NCBI GenBank assembly: GCA_950106755.1 | Contig: OX467084.1 | Coordinates: forward strand, 30,197,213 to 30,261,212 | DNA: 64,000 nucleotides | DNA from: Climacium dendroides | Taxonomy: Eukaryota > Streptophyta > Bryopsida > Hypnales > Climaciaceae | Direction: 5' to 3' | Shown here: piece after piece, positions 1 to 10,524 of the stretch | Numbering within the stretch: the stretch's first letter is position 1 | Layout: the number at the start of each line of letters is the position of its first letter | Notes under the pieces: model-generated | The model's input: the letters and a program-made list of their open reading frames with translations, nothing else | Told to the model about the DNA's origin: nothing | Database searches by the model: none | Position numbers and translations under genes: made by a program

Positions 1-2
1 TT

Positions 3-161
3 CAGCCACATCTTTTTCCACAGCTAACAGCTGATGGGAGCAATTATTTATTATGGGCTAAAACGGCAACAACATATATATATGCGGAGCAATTGTTAAA
101 CTGTATTGCATTTAACCCAAATTCTATTGTAGGTGCTTCTGTTTCACTCGCTATTTCATAG
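3..161 (+). pseudogene. Copia gag, N-terminal fragment
   Basis: From base 3 the frame reads about 52 residues, including the motif L-T-A-D-G-S-N-Y-L-L-W, before a TAG at 159-161. This resembles the start of plant copia Gag proteins, where 'L.GSNY..W' opens the capsid-like domain. Bases 162-485 continue gag in a badly decayed form with several stops. The start codon is outside the window. Confidence 0.6.
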
Positions 162-485
162 AAAATTTTACTATTACTATATTGTCACCTAGTTTCCTCA
201 CTACAACATCAATACTTAGAATTAGACAAATCTGATGAGCTTTGAAAAAAGCTTAAATCCCATCTCAATCATTAGAAGACAATTTTTCTTCCTAGAGCTT
301 TGCATGACTAGACTCATTTATGGGTGTTGAATTTTCTAACATTTGTTGCTTTCAACAATGAGTTATACTGTATTGTGTTACAACTATAGTTGTGTGGTCA
401 GACCATCACTAAGCCAAAAATGATTGAGAAAATCCTCTCAACATTTCCACCTATTTGTGTTGTACTAACTCAGCAATATTGAAAT

Positions 486-1061
486 ATGAAATCTGAGAAT
501 CATTCAAATCTCATGTCTCTATTACTTCTTGTTGAAAAGCAAAACGAAATCCTTCTACGCAATGCAGAGGCCCGCCCTATTGGGACTACTGTTCCTAAGT
601 CCCATATTGTTAAGGTTTCAACTATGAAACTTAAAACACAAAAACATCACTTAAAACATCGTTATAGACAATTTGGTAGTCATAACTGTGATAACCAACA
701 TGTTCAGAGGAAGAATACCACTTCTTCTACTAACAACCATGGTAAACATCCATCAGAGACACGTTCTTATCATAAATGTGGCAGAGTGGGACATTTGGCA
801 AATGTATGTCAAACATCAGAATATTTTGTCAAAATGTTTCAGAAAAATAAAAAATTCTATGCCCAAACTCGGGAAGCCCATATCATAGATACATCTATGG
901 ACTCGTTTGGAGTTGAAGATTCGGAGGCGTATGTTGTTGAGGATACTTCCACTAGTGAGTTTTGTGATGCGCTCCTTGACTCTGCAACTACTCATACAAT
1001 CTTACAGGATAAACAATTTTTTGATGTTAATAATCTTCAAATTGGCAAACCAAAAATTTAA
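486..1061 (+). pseudogene. Copia gag C-terminus with nucleocapsid knuckle and start of protease
   Basis: This open stretch of 191 codons carries a zinc-knuckle-like motif at residues 95-108 (Y-H-K-C-G-R-V-G-H-L-A-N-V-C). The canonical form is C-x2-C-x4-H-x4-C. Here the first Cys is replaced by Tyr, which would impair zinc and RNA binding. Around residues 162-175 the sequence ALLDSATTHTI matches the copia aspartic protease active site (normally D-S-G), with Gly changed to Ala. The frame ends at 1061, where the homologous sequence continues in the +2 frame, so a small indel lies near 1060. Confidence 0.75.
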
Positions 1062-1537
1062 TGACTATAGTTGGATCGAATGTGTTTCGTTTCCAAGAGG
1101 GACTAGCACAGGTGATATTGCCTGAGGGCACCACCCTTACTTGCATGCGTGCAATGTATTTACTTTTTGTGCCTCGAAGCCTGATCAACTATCGAGATGT
1201 GCGTACCAACGATTTTCACCTCTCGACTAGAATTCTAGATAGGCGAGAGGCTTTGGTTTTTATGCATGATAATAAAGTAGTAGAAACAGCCTCTACTGCG
1301 GCAAGTGGCTTGTATCGGATTTCAATTCGACTACATATTGTATCTAATTTTTCTTTATTTACTAAAGATAATAAAATTTCTCTTTGGCATGGAAGATTGG
1401 GTCATCCAAACTCTACTTTATTTTGTAAAATCTTTCCATGTACTGTTGGACATAATTTACTACCAGCAGATGTCAATTCTATAATACAATGCCAAGCATG
1501 CATGCAAGGCAAATTTATTGCCAAACCATCTCTGTGA
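1061..1537 (+). pseudogene. Copia protease end, GAG-pre-integrase and integrase zinc domain
   Basis: About 158 codons. Residues 1-60 continue the protease. The segment 'LWHGRLGHPN' (H110, H115) followed by 'CQACMQGK' (C144, C147) is the HHCC zinc-binding domain that opens plant copia integrases, and all four ligands are kept. The integrase continues past the stop at 1537: 'LYGDICSS' holds the first catalytic Asp in this same frame at about 1576-1600. The frame then shifts near 1625. Confidence 0.8.
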
Positions 1538-1898
1538 AAACTTCCACATGAGTTATCACTTATGCTTTCAAGGTTGTATGGTGATATTTGTAGTTCAATT
1601 ATTCCTATGTCTGGACTATTTAGGTATTTTTATAGTTTTGGTTGATGCATTAGGCAAGCAATCCCATGTATCAATATTATCTACAAGAAATTTGGCTTTT
1701 GCCAATTTACTTTCTATGTTGATTTGTTTTAAGGCTCATTTCCCCGATTATCTTATCAAGACACTAAAGATGGACAATGCTCAAGAGTTTTGGTCAAAAT
1801 CTTTTGAAGATTATTGTATTGCAACGGGGATTGATTTAACATACTCAGTTCCGTACGAGCATGTCCAAAATAGACTGACTGAGTCTTTTATTAAATGA
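1518..1898 (+). pseudogene. Copia integrase catalytic core (rve)
   Basis: The retroviral-type integrase core joins element cDNA to chromosomal DNA. Recognisable parts are 'VLVDALGKQSHV', 'KMDNAQEF' (second catalytic Asp) and 'QNRLTESFIK' (catalytic Glu). The first catalytic Asp lies in the neighbouring frame upstream. The N-terminal 35 or so residues of this frame are out-of-frame noise. The TGA at 1896-1898 stands where copia proteins normally have Arg ('IKR-LQ'), so CGA to TGA is likely. The integrase continues after it, with another frame change near 1940. Confidence 0.82.
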
Positions 1899-1929
1899 AT
1901 TCAACCTATAATAAGGCCTTTGCTTCTTC

Positions 1930-2740
1930 ATGCGAGTTTGCCTTTATTTATGTGGGTCATGCGGTTCTTCATGCTGCAACCCTCATTCGGCTCTGTCCTT
2001 CATCTATGGAGATTACTTCTCTGCAAAAGCTTCTTTCATGACAAGTTCCAAATGTATCTCATTTTTGAGTCTTTGGTTGCCGTGTTTGGATTATAATCTT
2101 GGAACCTCAATACCATACTATTAGAGCTCGACAAGAAGGTATCTATGTTGGGTTTGACTCTCCAAGTATCATCAGATACATTAATCCATCCACTGGTACA
2201 TTGCTCCATGCTCGTTTTGCCAACTGTCGATTTGAAAAAGATGTTTTTCCATCTTTGAAAGGAGGAGTTTTTATTCAACAACTTTCTACAAGACTTTTCT
2301 TTAAAACGCCCGAGACATTGACATCAAATCCTGATCTTCAAACATATTTGGCTGAAACTGAAGTTGCCAAAATTTTGCATTTGCAAAAGATTGCAGATCA
2401 AATTCCCGATGGTTTCAATGATGCATCTAGAATGATCAGAACTCCATGAAATGAAGCTTATAGTGTTCCTGCTCGAATTTTGATACTAGAATATGTTGCA
2501 ACTTCAATTATTCAAACGTTAAGCAAACAGTCTCGTGGATCAGATAAGCAACCATGTAAACGCAAGACAACTATTGAGGCTATTGACCCTTTTATGCCTT
2601 CAGCTACCACTGCTAATATTATAGAATCTATTACTTCAGACTCTCCATCAACATCAAATATTACTACTATAATTAATACAAAAAAATCTAAATTGAATAC
2701 AGAATTATCTGTAATGTACTATGCTACTAGTGATGTATAG
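1930..2740 (+). pseudogene. Copia integrase C-terminal region and integrase-RT linker
   Basis: From about 1950 the frame that starts codons at 2039, 2066 and 2099 reads an integrase C-terminal region. Motifs are 'GHAVLHAATLIRL', then 'VFGCRVW', then 'GIYVGFDSPSIIRYI' at 2130-2185. It is cut by TGA at 2039 and 2066 (both where Arg is expected), by TGA at 2447 and by TAG at 2738. The Ser/Thr/Lys-rich stretch 2480-2740 is the poorly conserved linker before reverse transcriptase. Confidence 0.75.
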
Positions 2741-3470
2741 GATAAAACAACAACTGATATCGATGATTCATTCATTCCTATGATGGTAGAAACATTTTAT
2801 TGTGAGAAAGATGACCATGAACCAAATACTATTGAACAAGCAATGCGTTGACCTAATTGGTTGAAGTGGAAAACTGCTATTGAGGAGGAGTATGCTTCTT
2901 TACATAAAAGACAAGTTTTTGGACCAATTGTTAATAATCTTCCTTCTTGACCTCTTGGTTACAAGCTAGTATTTGTACGTAAATGAAATGACAAAGGTCA
3001 AATTATTCGTTACAAAGTGCACTTGGTTGCTCAAGGTTTTATACAAAAGTTTGGTATTGATTATGATTCCACATACTCACTAGTTATACATTCCATTACT
3101 TTCCGATATCTTATTGGAATGGTTGTATATGCCATACTTGAGATGCATCTTATGGATGTTGTTACTACTTACTTATATGGCTCATTAAATTTTGACATCT
3201 ATATGAAAGTTCCAGAAAGACTTGACTCTACAACCCATGCTGCACCGATTCTAGGAAAACATTGTGGTGTCAAATTACAACGAGCATTATATAGTCTCAA
3301 ACAATCTGGATTGATGTGGTATCAACGTATTCGACATTTTTTTTATTAAGAATCATTTTACAAATGATTCATTACTTCCATGTATTTTTATCAAACGAGA
3401 CAAACTTGATTTTGTCATTATTGTAGTATATGTTGATGACTTAAACCTTGTGGGGACAAAAGACATTTGT
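2741..3470 (+). pseudogene. Copia reverse transcriptase
   Basis: RT copies element RNA into cDNA. 'WLKWKTAIEEEYASL' opens the domain, followed by 'HLVAQGFIQKFGIDYDSTYS' and 'MDVVTTYLYGSL' (first catalytic Asp). The catalytic Y-V-D-D box is intact at 3429-3440. Three in-frame TGA codons at 2849, 2948 and 2984 stand where copia RT has Arg. A frameshift sits in a T run near 3340-3347, just before the YVDD segment. The frame also carries two upstream integrase stops, so at least five stops share one 950-bp frame. Confidence 0.85.
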
Positions 3471-4445
3471 GTTGCAACTACTCAACTTTTTGTTCGTGAA
3501 TTCAAAATGAAGTTACTTGGAAAAATTACATTTTGCATTGGTCTTCAAGTTCTTCACTTGAAAGATGGCAATGTTTTTATTTCACAAACGACCTACATCA
3601 ATCGAATCCTAAAAAGATTCAATATAATAGTTGTCTATCTGCTTTCTACACATATGGTGTGTCGTAGCAGTAAAGATAATGATCCATATCATCCTTGCGA
3701 GGAGAAGGAGGAGGAAACATTGAGTGAACAATATCCATATCTCACTACGATCAGAGCACTTTTATACTTAGCCATGTCTACAAGGTCTGATATTGCATTT
3801 GTAGTTAGTGTTCTTGCAAAATATAGTGCTCGTCCTACACTTCAACATTGGAATGGGATTAAACACCTTTTTCATTACTTAAAAGGAACAGAAGATTTGG
3901 GATTACACTATATTCGATCAATAGATCCTACTTTGGTAGGATATGTTGACGTTGGATATAGGTCTGATCCTGCAACATCAAAGTTTCAAACATGTTATGT
4001 TTTCTTACGATATGGAGTTGCTATATCTTGAAAATCTGTGAAGTAAGCAATCACTGCAACATCATCAAATCATTCGAAAATCATTGCTCTTCATAAAGCA
4101 TCTCGGGAATGTATTTGGCTGCGATCTATAGACAAATTTATTCGAACCAATTGTGGATTGTCTTATGATGAATCTCCAACTATCTTATATGAAGACAACA
4201 GTGCATGTATTGCACAAATGCAAGTGGGTTTTGTTAAAGGCGATCGAACAAAGCATATTGATCTGAAGTATTTTAGTTATACGCATGATTTGATCATAAA
4301 TGGAACATTGGAAATCAAGAAAGGCATATCAGCAGATAATCTAATTGATCTCTTTACCAAAGTTCTTCCATTATGTACACATCATCGACTTGTTCATGAC
4401 ATTGGAATGCAGCGATTGAATGGTTTAGAGCAAAAAATTCAATAG
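3450..4445 (+). pseudogene. Copia RT thumb/connection and RNase H
   Basis: The frame from 3450 reads 'FCIGLQVLHLKDG' and 'YPYLTTIRALLYLAMSTRSDIAF', the usual region between RT and RNase H. Then 'LVGYVDVGYRSDP' holds the first RNase H Asp. TGA at 4029-4031 replaces the Trp of the conserved 'ISW' motif. The domain resumes at 4158-4445 in another frame with 'LYEDNSACIAQ' and 'KHIDLKYF'. The natural end of pol is near 4442. RNase H removes template RNA during reverse transcription. Confidence 0.82.
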
Positions 4446-5011
4446 TTTTTTTTTATTGCTATTACTATGTAAACCTTTTGATATCCTTCCATAGATTTTT
4501 CCATTGGATTTTACCGTGAAAATGGATTAATAAAGGTGTTGTACTCTTTTTCCTTCATCTGCGGTTTTGTTCTTGAAAATAATCAAGGTTTTCCCAGATA
4601 AGGTTTTAATGAGGCAGCAACCGTAAAATTACAAGAATACGGAAATTATATAGAAAAAGGTGGGGTCGTGGTGAGAACTACGGTTTGTGGATCAATGTTG
4701 GAGCCTGTTAACCATCTTGGGATGTCCTGCATCTTATCCCATTACAACTCATGGGTGGGATAGTTGATCGACTGTTTATTCCTGCTTCACTAATTGTGCC
4801 AAGTCGCGGGTCTCCCAAATCAGTCAACAAGGTCGATGAGTATCAAACCTCGGACCAATTGGTTGACCACCAATGTATGAAACCAGCCGACCAAGTTCAC
4901 AACTTGGCGACAATGATTGATTTATAATTGATTTTATAGACCCCATCGACTTGTTTACACCAAATCTTTATTTTATTTTATTTTACTCTTATTATGTTGA
5001 GCGAAGAGGAG
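4446..5011 (+). other. Copia 3' noncoding region and polypurine tract
   Basis: There is no open frame of note. The stretch 4530-4615 ('TGTACTCTTTTTCC', then 'GGTTTT...AAGGTTTTAATGAGGCA') resembles the conserved 3' noncoding block of many plant copia elements. The purine run GCGAAGAGGAG at 5001-5011 directly abuts the LTR and is the expected plus-strand primer. Confidence 0.7.
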
Positions 5012-5236
5012 TGTTAAGAAAATGTAGTGTGAACGCTCACCATAATATGGTGAGTGACACGTGTCATATAGATTAGGTAGAATTCCTCTCGACCAATAGG
5101 AGAAGACAACTATTCATTGCCTCTCTCCTCTTCTTCCATTGTATATAATACAATCTCTCTAATGAAGATGATCTTTCTTTGAGCATACTTTGGTGTTTTG
5201 TATTTTGAGTTTTTGTTTTGTTTCTTATTCTCAACA
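5012..5236 (+). repeat. 3' LTR of the copia element (225 bp)
   Basis: It begins TGTTAAG and ends CTCAACA, giving the 5'-TG...CA-3' borders with a short inverted repeat (TGTT/AACA), and follows a polypurine tract. Inside are a 12-bp palindrome around a G-box (TGACACGTGTCA, 5055-5066), an imperfect palindrome CTCACCAT/ATGGTGAG at 5036-5054, a CCAAT-like box near 5094 and a TATA-like TATATAATA near 5143. These look like the U3 promoter. The base run after the border is GAATT, the candidate right target duplication. Confidence 0.85.
5055..5152 (+). promoter_or_regulatory. Putative U3 promoter of the copia LTR
   Basis: The palindromic G-box CACGTG (5058-5063) is a binding core for plant bZIP and bHLH factors. 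It lies about 85 bp upstream of a TATA-like sequence, with a CCAAT-like box between. The arrangement is typical of a compact plant LTR promoter. Activity is not shown. Confidence 0.45.
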
Positions 5237-7060
5237 GAATTCAAATCCTGAGCACCTATTATAGCCATCTTCCAAAGCCATAAATTATCTAACTGAACCT
5301 ACTAAATACTTTGGGGGATCCAATATTTGGCATCCTATTTAATTCTACTATATGCAAAATGTAGGAATTTTTCACTATCCTATTTCACATTACCAATGCT
5401 ATGGTAGATCTACCAAAAGTATAAACTTTTCCTTCAATAAATTCAATTGACCCTATTTTTTATCTCACAACACTTCCTATTGCATCAATGGTCTTCTCCC
5501 CAAGATTGCAGAAGGAAATAATTAAAACTTCAAAACATAGCACACTTTGCCATATCTACATAACTAAGCTAAAACTTTGGTTGCTTGATATGAAATTGTC
5601 AAATTCCAAAAGCTATCTATCCTAAGTCATAGAACAAAATCTAATATTTTTGAAATTATAAAATTCATCCCATCTGGAATTTTGTTGGAGAAGTTATAGC
5701 CAAATGAAGTTTGGCTTTAGAATAGGTAGTTCAAATTTCATTACTGATTTTTTTGTTTAACTTCTAGAATCAAATAGACTTTTGATTTCAGATGTGAACA
5801 TAAGTTTAAGTCTAATTTCTAGATGTTTCAAATTTTACCTAGGTAGAATGGATTAAGATTTATTTCTTCCATTTCATTGTAGCACTAAACTTCATCCTTG
5901 ATTATCTATCTTGTATTAACTCTATTTTCTAAGTGTAAATTAGATTTAGAATTCCCTAAATTTATTCTAGATGATGATAACTCCTAATCATTGCTTATTT
6001 GTTTTCAAAAGATTCTAAGTTATTGCCTACATGCTTCTTAAGACTTTGAATTTCTTCTACTATTTTACTATCTTTAGATTTTAGGATTTTTTCCTTATAA
6101 GGACTAAATTTAACTATTCAAATTCACAAGACACGTAGAGTTTGAACTTTCTTAGTGAAAGTTATGGACAAATGAAATTTGATTACTAATTGGTACTTCA
6201 AAACTTCATTTGCTAATTTCTATCAATCTACAATTTGAAATTGATTTTTCCTTGGATCTTTGGACTTTGGTTGTAATCTAAATTCTTGGCTTCTATTTCT
6301 ACCTTTTTGGGATGAATCCTACTATTTTTCATCCATTTTCACTACCAAACTTCATCTATTAATATCTTTTTTATTTTGAAAATCTATTTTCTAAATTAAA
6401 TATGATTTTAAAAAGCTTTAGGAATTCTCTAAAAGTATTTGAAAATAAACTTGAAATAAAAAATACTTCTAGAGGTCTAAATTGAGATTGAAATTTCTAC
6501 TATGTAATTGAATTTTTAAACAAAAGACATTGAAGAAAATGGGTGATTTAGGTACTTACCTTGGAGTTGACTTCATCCAAGAGGTATTCAAAAGTTGCCT
6601 CAGCACCCCCATTGTTGTCCATCTTATCTTCTTTTTGAGATTTGCTCATAGCTTAAGTTGTTGATTTGAAATACAAGTTGAGGAACAAATTTCAATCTAC
6701 TCCTATTTTCCCTTCTAAGTTTTTTCTACCATATATTTGGGGTAGCTTTGCCATTGTCAAAACAAATAATTAATTAATTTAAAAATTCAAGTTTTGCCAC
6801 CTCAAAAAGGAATTTTTTGAAATTCAACTTTTTGGATAAATATATAATCATAGTTTCATCTTTCATTCAACCTTTAACCTAGATTGTCTTCCCTAATAGG
6901 ACTACTCACCTCATGCATAAGTCTCTTGTATAGCTTCAAAAGTTGCTTAATGTGTATACACAAATGAGAAGATAAGGTATTTATACAAGAGGGGTTGTAG
7001 GAGGTAAAACACCCCCTATGGGATAGGTATATAAATTAGGATTAGTAAGAGCTCAACCGC
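5237..7060. other. AT-rich intergenic DNA with diffuse repeats, no gene
   Basis: No frame with family resemblance was found. Around 5690-5790 and 6150-6250 two related blocks share 'GTTATRGMCAAATGAAGTTTG' style sequence followed by 'TACTTCAAAACTTCATTTGC'. A third relative is at 25710-25800. They look like old copies of one dispersed repeat. Confidence 0.5.
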
Positions 7061-7064
7061 TCAT

Positions 7065-7430
7065 AGTCAAGTCAAAAGCAAAAATTATTTTTTAAGGTAA
7101 AATTTCAAACTACATTTAGGCAGAGTAGAATAATTTTTTTCAAAAGACTTTGAACTAAGTTAATGTGGAAAATCAATCTAGCTTTCAGTTCCAAAAATCA
7201 GTTTGAGATTTCAAGCCTTCAATAAAAAATTATAGACAAAATTTTGGCAATTAGTGGTGAAGTTCTCACCTTCAAATTATCCCATACCCTTTGAGGATTC
7301 ATGACAGACAATGGATTTCATTATAAAAATGACCTCTCCACCATTCATTCTCATATGTTGATGATGAAGTAATTCCTTCACTTGGTCATAAAAAAATTTC
7401 TTGATGGTATAAGGTCAAATTATGGATTGG
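7065..7430 (+). repeat. Family A repeat, half copy, plus 3' companion module
   Basis: Bases 7065-7240 match the left half of the long foldback family seen complete at 24307-24694: 'GTCAAAAGCA', then 'CATTTAGGCAGAGTAG', then 'CCAAAAATCAGTTTGAGA'. Bases 7255-7395 match a companion module that also follows the family A copies near 22033 and 24848, including 'CTTTGAGGATTCATGAC' and a TATA-like 'CATTATAAAAATGACC'. The second arm of the foldback is missing here. Confidence 0.6.
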
Positions 7431-9480
7431 GACTTGCACGTGGACTTTGTGTTCTCACCTTGAAGCCTTCATTTATTTGATTTTTTGCTCATGTTCTATA
7501 ATTTCATAATATTTCACTTTTTTTTTCAATTTCTTTCTTTCTTTGTTAGCAAATGTTTGGCAAATTTCCAAAATAATTTGCCATCATTTTTTTAAATTAT
7601 TTTTTGACAAAGTTGCCCTAAATGTACGGTACTCCTTTCTAGCTTCTTTTTTTTTCCTTTCTACCTCAATTTTTATTTTAGGACTCTATTTTTTGAATTA
7701 TTGCCAATGTCAACTAGTTGACTTTGCCGAAGGAACAAGTATTCAATTCTTAAGATGAAAATCTAAATATTTTGATGCACTTGTCCCCTATTTAAACCAT
7801 GAGTCAATAATTGACAATCTAAATTTTCTATGGCTAATTTGATATCTCCCTTGGATTTCTTCCTAATCCATTTGCTCATTGCTTCATACTATGTCTTTAC
7901 CCTTCTTCTTTCACTCTATATTCTATTGCTATCTCCACCCTTCCTGCTAGTTGCCTCTATTTTGTGATGAATTCTTGAGTGATTAAGTTTGGAAGAATCT
8001 TGAGTTTTTCCTTTGTTTACAAACACTTGACTATGGCAACATCTAAAATTATGTAAGGCTAGAGCCAAATTAGAGATGATTCCCCCAAAGTCATAGTAAT
8101 TTGCTTATTCTACTTGACCGTACTCTATTGGTTGTGACCCTTTTCAAGTTCACACTCACAACACTTGTTCCCGTCCTAGCTAGCCATGGAATTAAGTATG
8201 ACACTCCTTATTGGCTATTGGATTGTATCTAGCACCTTGCCCCATACTAGCTGTTGGATTGCTATGATGCCCCGTCCTTGGTAGTCGTTGGATCATCATG
8301 GTGTTCCAATACTCACTTGTTAGAAAACTGACCTTCCCCGTGGGTATAAAGCCAGAAGCTTAATTGGCCATATTTTGCAATGAGCCGGTACGTGGGTTGG
8401 ATTTTGGAATTGGGCTTTGACTACCTTGCCTTTTGATTGTGTGCACTAGGGTTAGAAAGCTCAATTTTAATATTTGTCTACCAAAAATAAAGGCTTAAAT
8501 GCTATTAAATTTGGCATGATTATCAAAGGTCATGTTAAGATTCACCTTCCAAAAATAGAATGTAAAAAGATTTCTTCCTACAAATTTTATTGTAACGATG
8601 AAGCTGAAATGAAGCAATGAAGCTGAAATCTAATTAAAATTTCCTTGTAGCCATTTACCCCACAGTGTGCAGTCACTAGACCATGACACAAAATTCTCAT
8701 CCCCATCATGTTCCATTTCGTTCCTAACATGTTTCATTTTGTTCATTTAGATGGTGTTCCACCGTCTAGTAGGTCAGTTAAAAATGAATCACTACTGAGA
8801 GTTTGAGATGTCTGAGGTGAATTTTGTTTCCAGATTTTCAATCACCAGTTCGTTGTTTGTGATAGCTAGTTTTGATCAACTTGACCTAATTGGATGCTTG
8901 TTTTTTATCCTCCAGATGACGACTTGGAAGTATAGTATGCAGGACCTGGAAGATCTCTTTGAGCCCATTTGTCTCCAAGGAAAAAGGCGGCTTCAGCACC
9001 TACCTGTTCAACTCTGGACTTTGAAGGGCTGAAAGTGGGTATTCTTGAAGCATGGTTGGTCCAAATCCACAGGGGCTCTTCCAAACATGGTTGCCTGCTT
9101 TTATTCAATAGAACTACTCCTGTTGGTGGAGATTTTTTCAAACCTTGATCCCAGAATGAGACTGTGCATTCAGTTATGGAGTCCAATAATCGTCTTGTTT
9201 TCTGACATTATCCTCCACCAAAGGGTCCAACTTTCATTTCTTTACAGCCTCATCTCCCCCCAGGCAGATCATGTTCCAGTACAGAGCACTCTACGGAAGC
9301 ATTAAGTTACCTCATTCGCCTACATTGATGCAATGGCCCACTTGAAGTTGGACCCTCAGGAAGACCCTGGAAGACCCTGGAAGAGCAGTCCATCCATGGG
9401 TTAGTGATAAAATTTGGTTCCAGAAGTGCAAATGCTGTGTGGTGATGGGGACGGTAGCTATCTGGTGCTTGGATCTGGAA
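7431..9480. other. Intergenic DNA; weakly gene-like patch at 8800-9300
   Basis: Mostly AT-rich DNA without a gene. The patch 8800-9300 is less AT-rich and has several short open frames on both strands (for example 93 codons on minus at 8905-9186), but none has a motif I recognise. A perfect 14-bp tandem duplication ('GGAAGACCCT' type) lies at 9358-9385. Confidence 0.4.
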
Positions 9481-9539
9481 GCTAAATGGTGGGTTTACTG
9501 TTCTGGTAATCTTATCACTACAAGATTTTCATCTATACT

Positions 9540-10521
9540 TTAACCCCTCACCGCCCAAGGCCTAACCATGTCAAAAAACAACCTTGCTTTTCAAGTGCTA
9601 TAAGTCTAAATATGAGTAAGTTATGAAAATCTCAACCGTACAATATTGTAGTGTGCATGTTGTAGATGGTGTAAATCAAATTTGGGGTCATGTGACCGTA
9701 TAGATTGAAAGATTATAATGTTTTAGTGTTGACAGAAGATGCTGAAATTTTCCTAAAAACACATTTGGAGGTGAAATTCGATTTCTAAATTTACTCAAAT
9801 GAAAAAACTTTAAACTACAAAGTGATTTAAAATCAAAAGACAAACACTTTGGTGGGAAAAAAAAATCATTCAATTGACTCATTGCGTTTGCAAAATAGAT
9901 TTGAAATGTCAAAAAACAGTGAAAAAAGTAGCAAAAAAACACATCTATGGCTGAACCTACCTCTACTAAAATGCTTCTCAGTCAATCATGACTTCTTGGA
10001 TTAATATGAAATTTTTAACACAAGAACTAGACTAGTATGCGCAACTTTTCCAACAAAAATTATTGAAAACAAACCCTTTCTGAAGAAGTTATAAGCCGCC
10101 GAAGTTCACTGTAATGCAAAAATGTCTGGATTTTGAACTTCGAATTGCTCCCAAGCATTCAAAACAACTTGGATTGACATGAAAATGTTATCACAATAAG
10201 TAGACTTTATGGGGAACAAAACCCAACAAATTTTATTGAAAACTAACATTTGATGAAAAAGATACAAGCCCCCGAAGTTGCAGCCATCTCATTGCAGTGT
10301 GCTGAACTCAAATTCAAACTGCGAACTTTGAATGGCTTTCAAAAACTCATTACATATTGGATAGATCTGAAAATTTTACCCCAAAAAATAGACTATTATG
10401 CTCAACTTTTCCAACAAGTTTTATTGAATTTGGACATTGGATACAAAAGTTACAATGCTTTGAAGTTGACTGCTAGACTGTGTGAGGACACTTTTGGTCC
10501 CCTTGGGCGGTGAGGGGTTAA
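9540..10521. mobile_element. Family B element with inverted TTAA-CCC termini (982 bp)
   Basis: The left end TTAACCCCTCACC...CCCAAGG (9540-9560) is repeated exactly and inverted at 10501-10521, a 21-bp perfect terminal inverted repeat. The subterminal sequence near 9700 ('GACCGTATAGATTGAAAGA') recurs near the ends of similar elements at 36300, 50860 and 63490. The interior is AT-rich, with no transposase, and carries three imperfect tandem units. This is a non-autonomous DNA-transposon-like element. TTAA at both borders followed by CCC suggests piggyBac-like architecture; this is inference. Confidence 0.65.
9985..10510 (+). repeat. Three imperfect tandem units (~175-190 bp) inside the family B element
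   Basis: Units start near 9990, 10162 and 10345. Each contains 'TTGGATT..ATGAAA', then 'TAGACT..TATG', then 'CAACTTTTCCAACAA' followed by 'TTATTGAA', and ends 'AAG(CC)..CCGAAGTT' or a variant. Divergence is moderate. The 87-codon frame at 10250-10513 lies in this repeat and is not regarded as a gene. Confidence 0.6.
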
Positions 10522-10524
10522 GGA

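Larger units (their letters stand above)
1..5236 (+). mobile_element. Decayed Ty1/copia LTR retrotransposon, 5' end outside the window
   Basis: Remnants of all copia domains lie in canonical order on one strand: gag, CCHC knuckle, protease, integrase, reverse transcriptase and RNase H. They are followed by a 3' noncoding region, a purine tract and one LTR (5012-5236). The integrase-before-RT order is diagnostic of Ty1/copia rather than Ty3/gypsy. The window opens inside gag, so the 5' LTR and primer-binding site must lie upstream. The reading frame is broken by frameshifts near 1060, 1625, 1940 and 3345 and by many in-frame stops, so the copy cannot make its own proteins. Most stops are TGA where an Arg or Trp codon is expected. 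No target duplication can be tested without the left end. Confidence 0.93.

Noticed and set aside
9358..9385. Tandem GGAAGACCCT duplication as a functional repeat
   Set aside because: Only two to three short units; simple slippage is sufficient.
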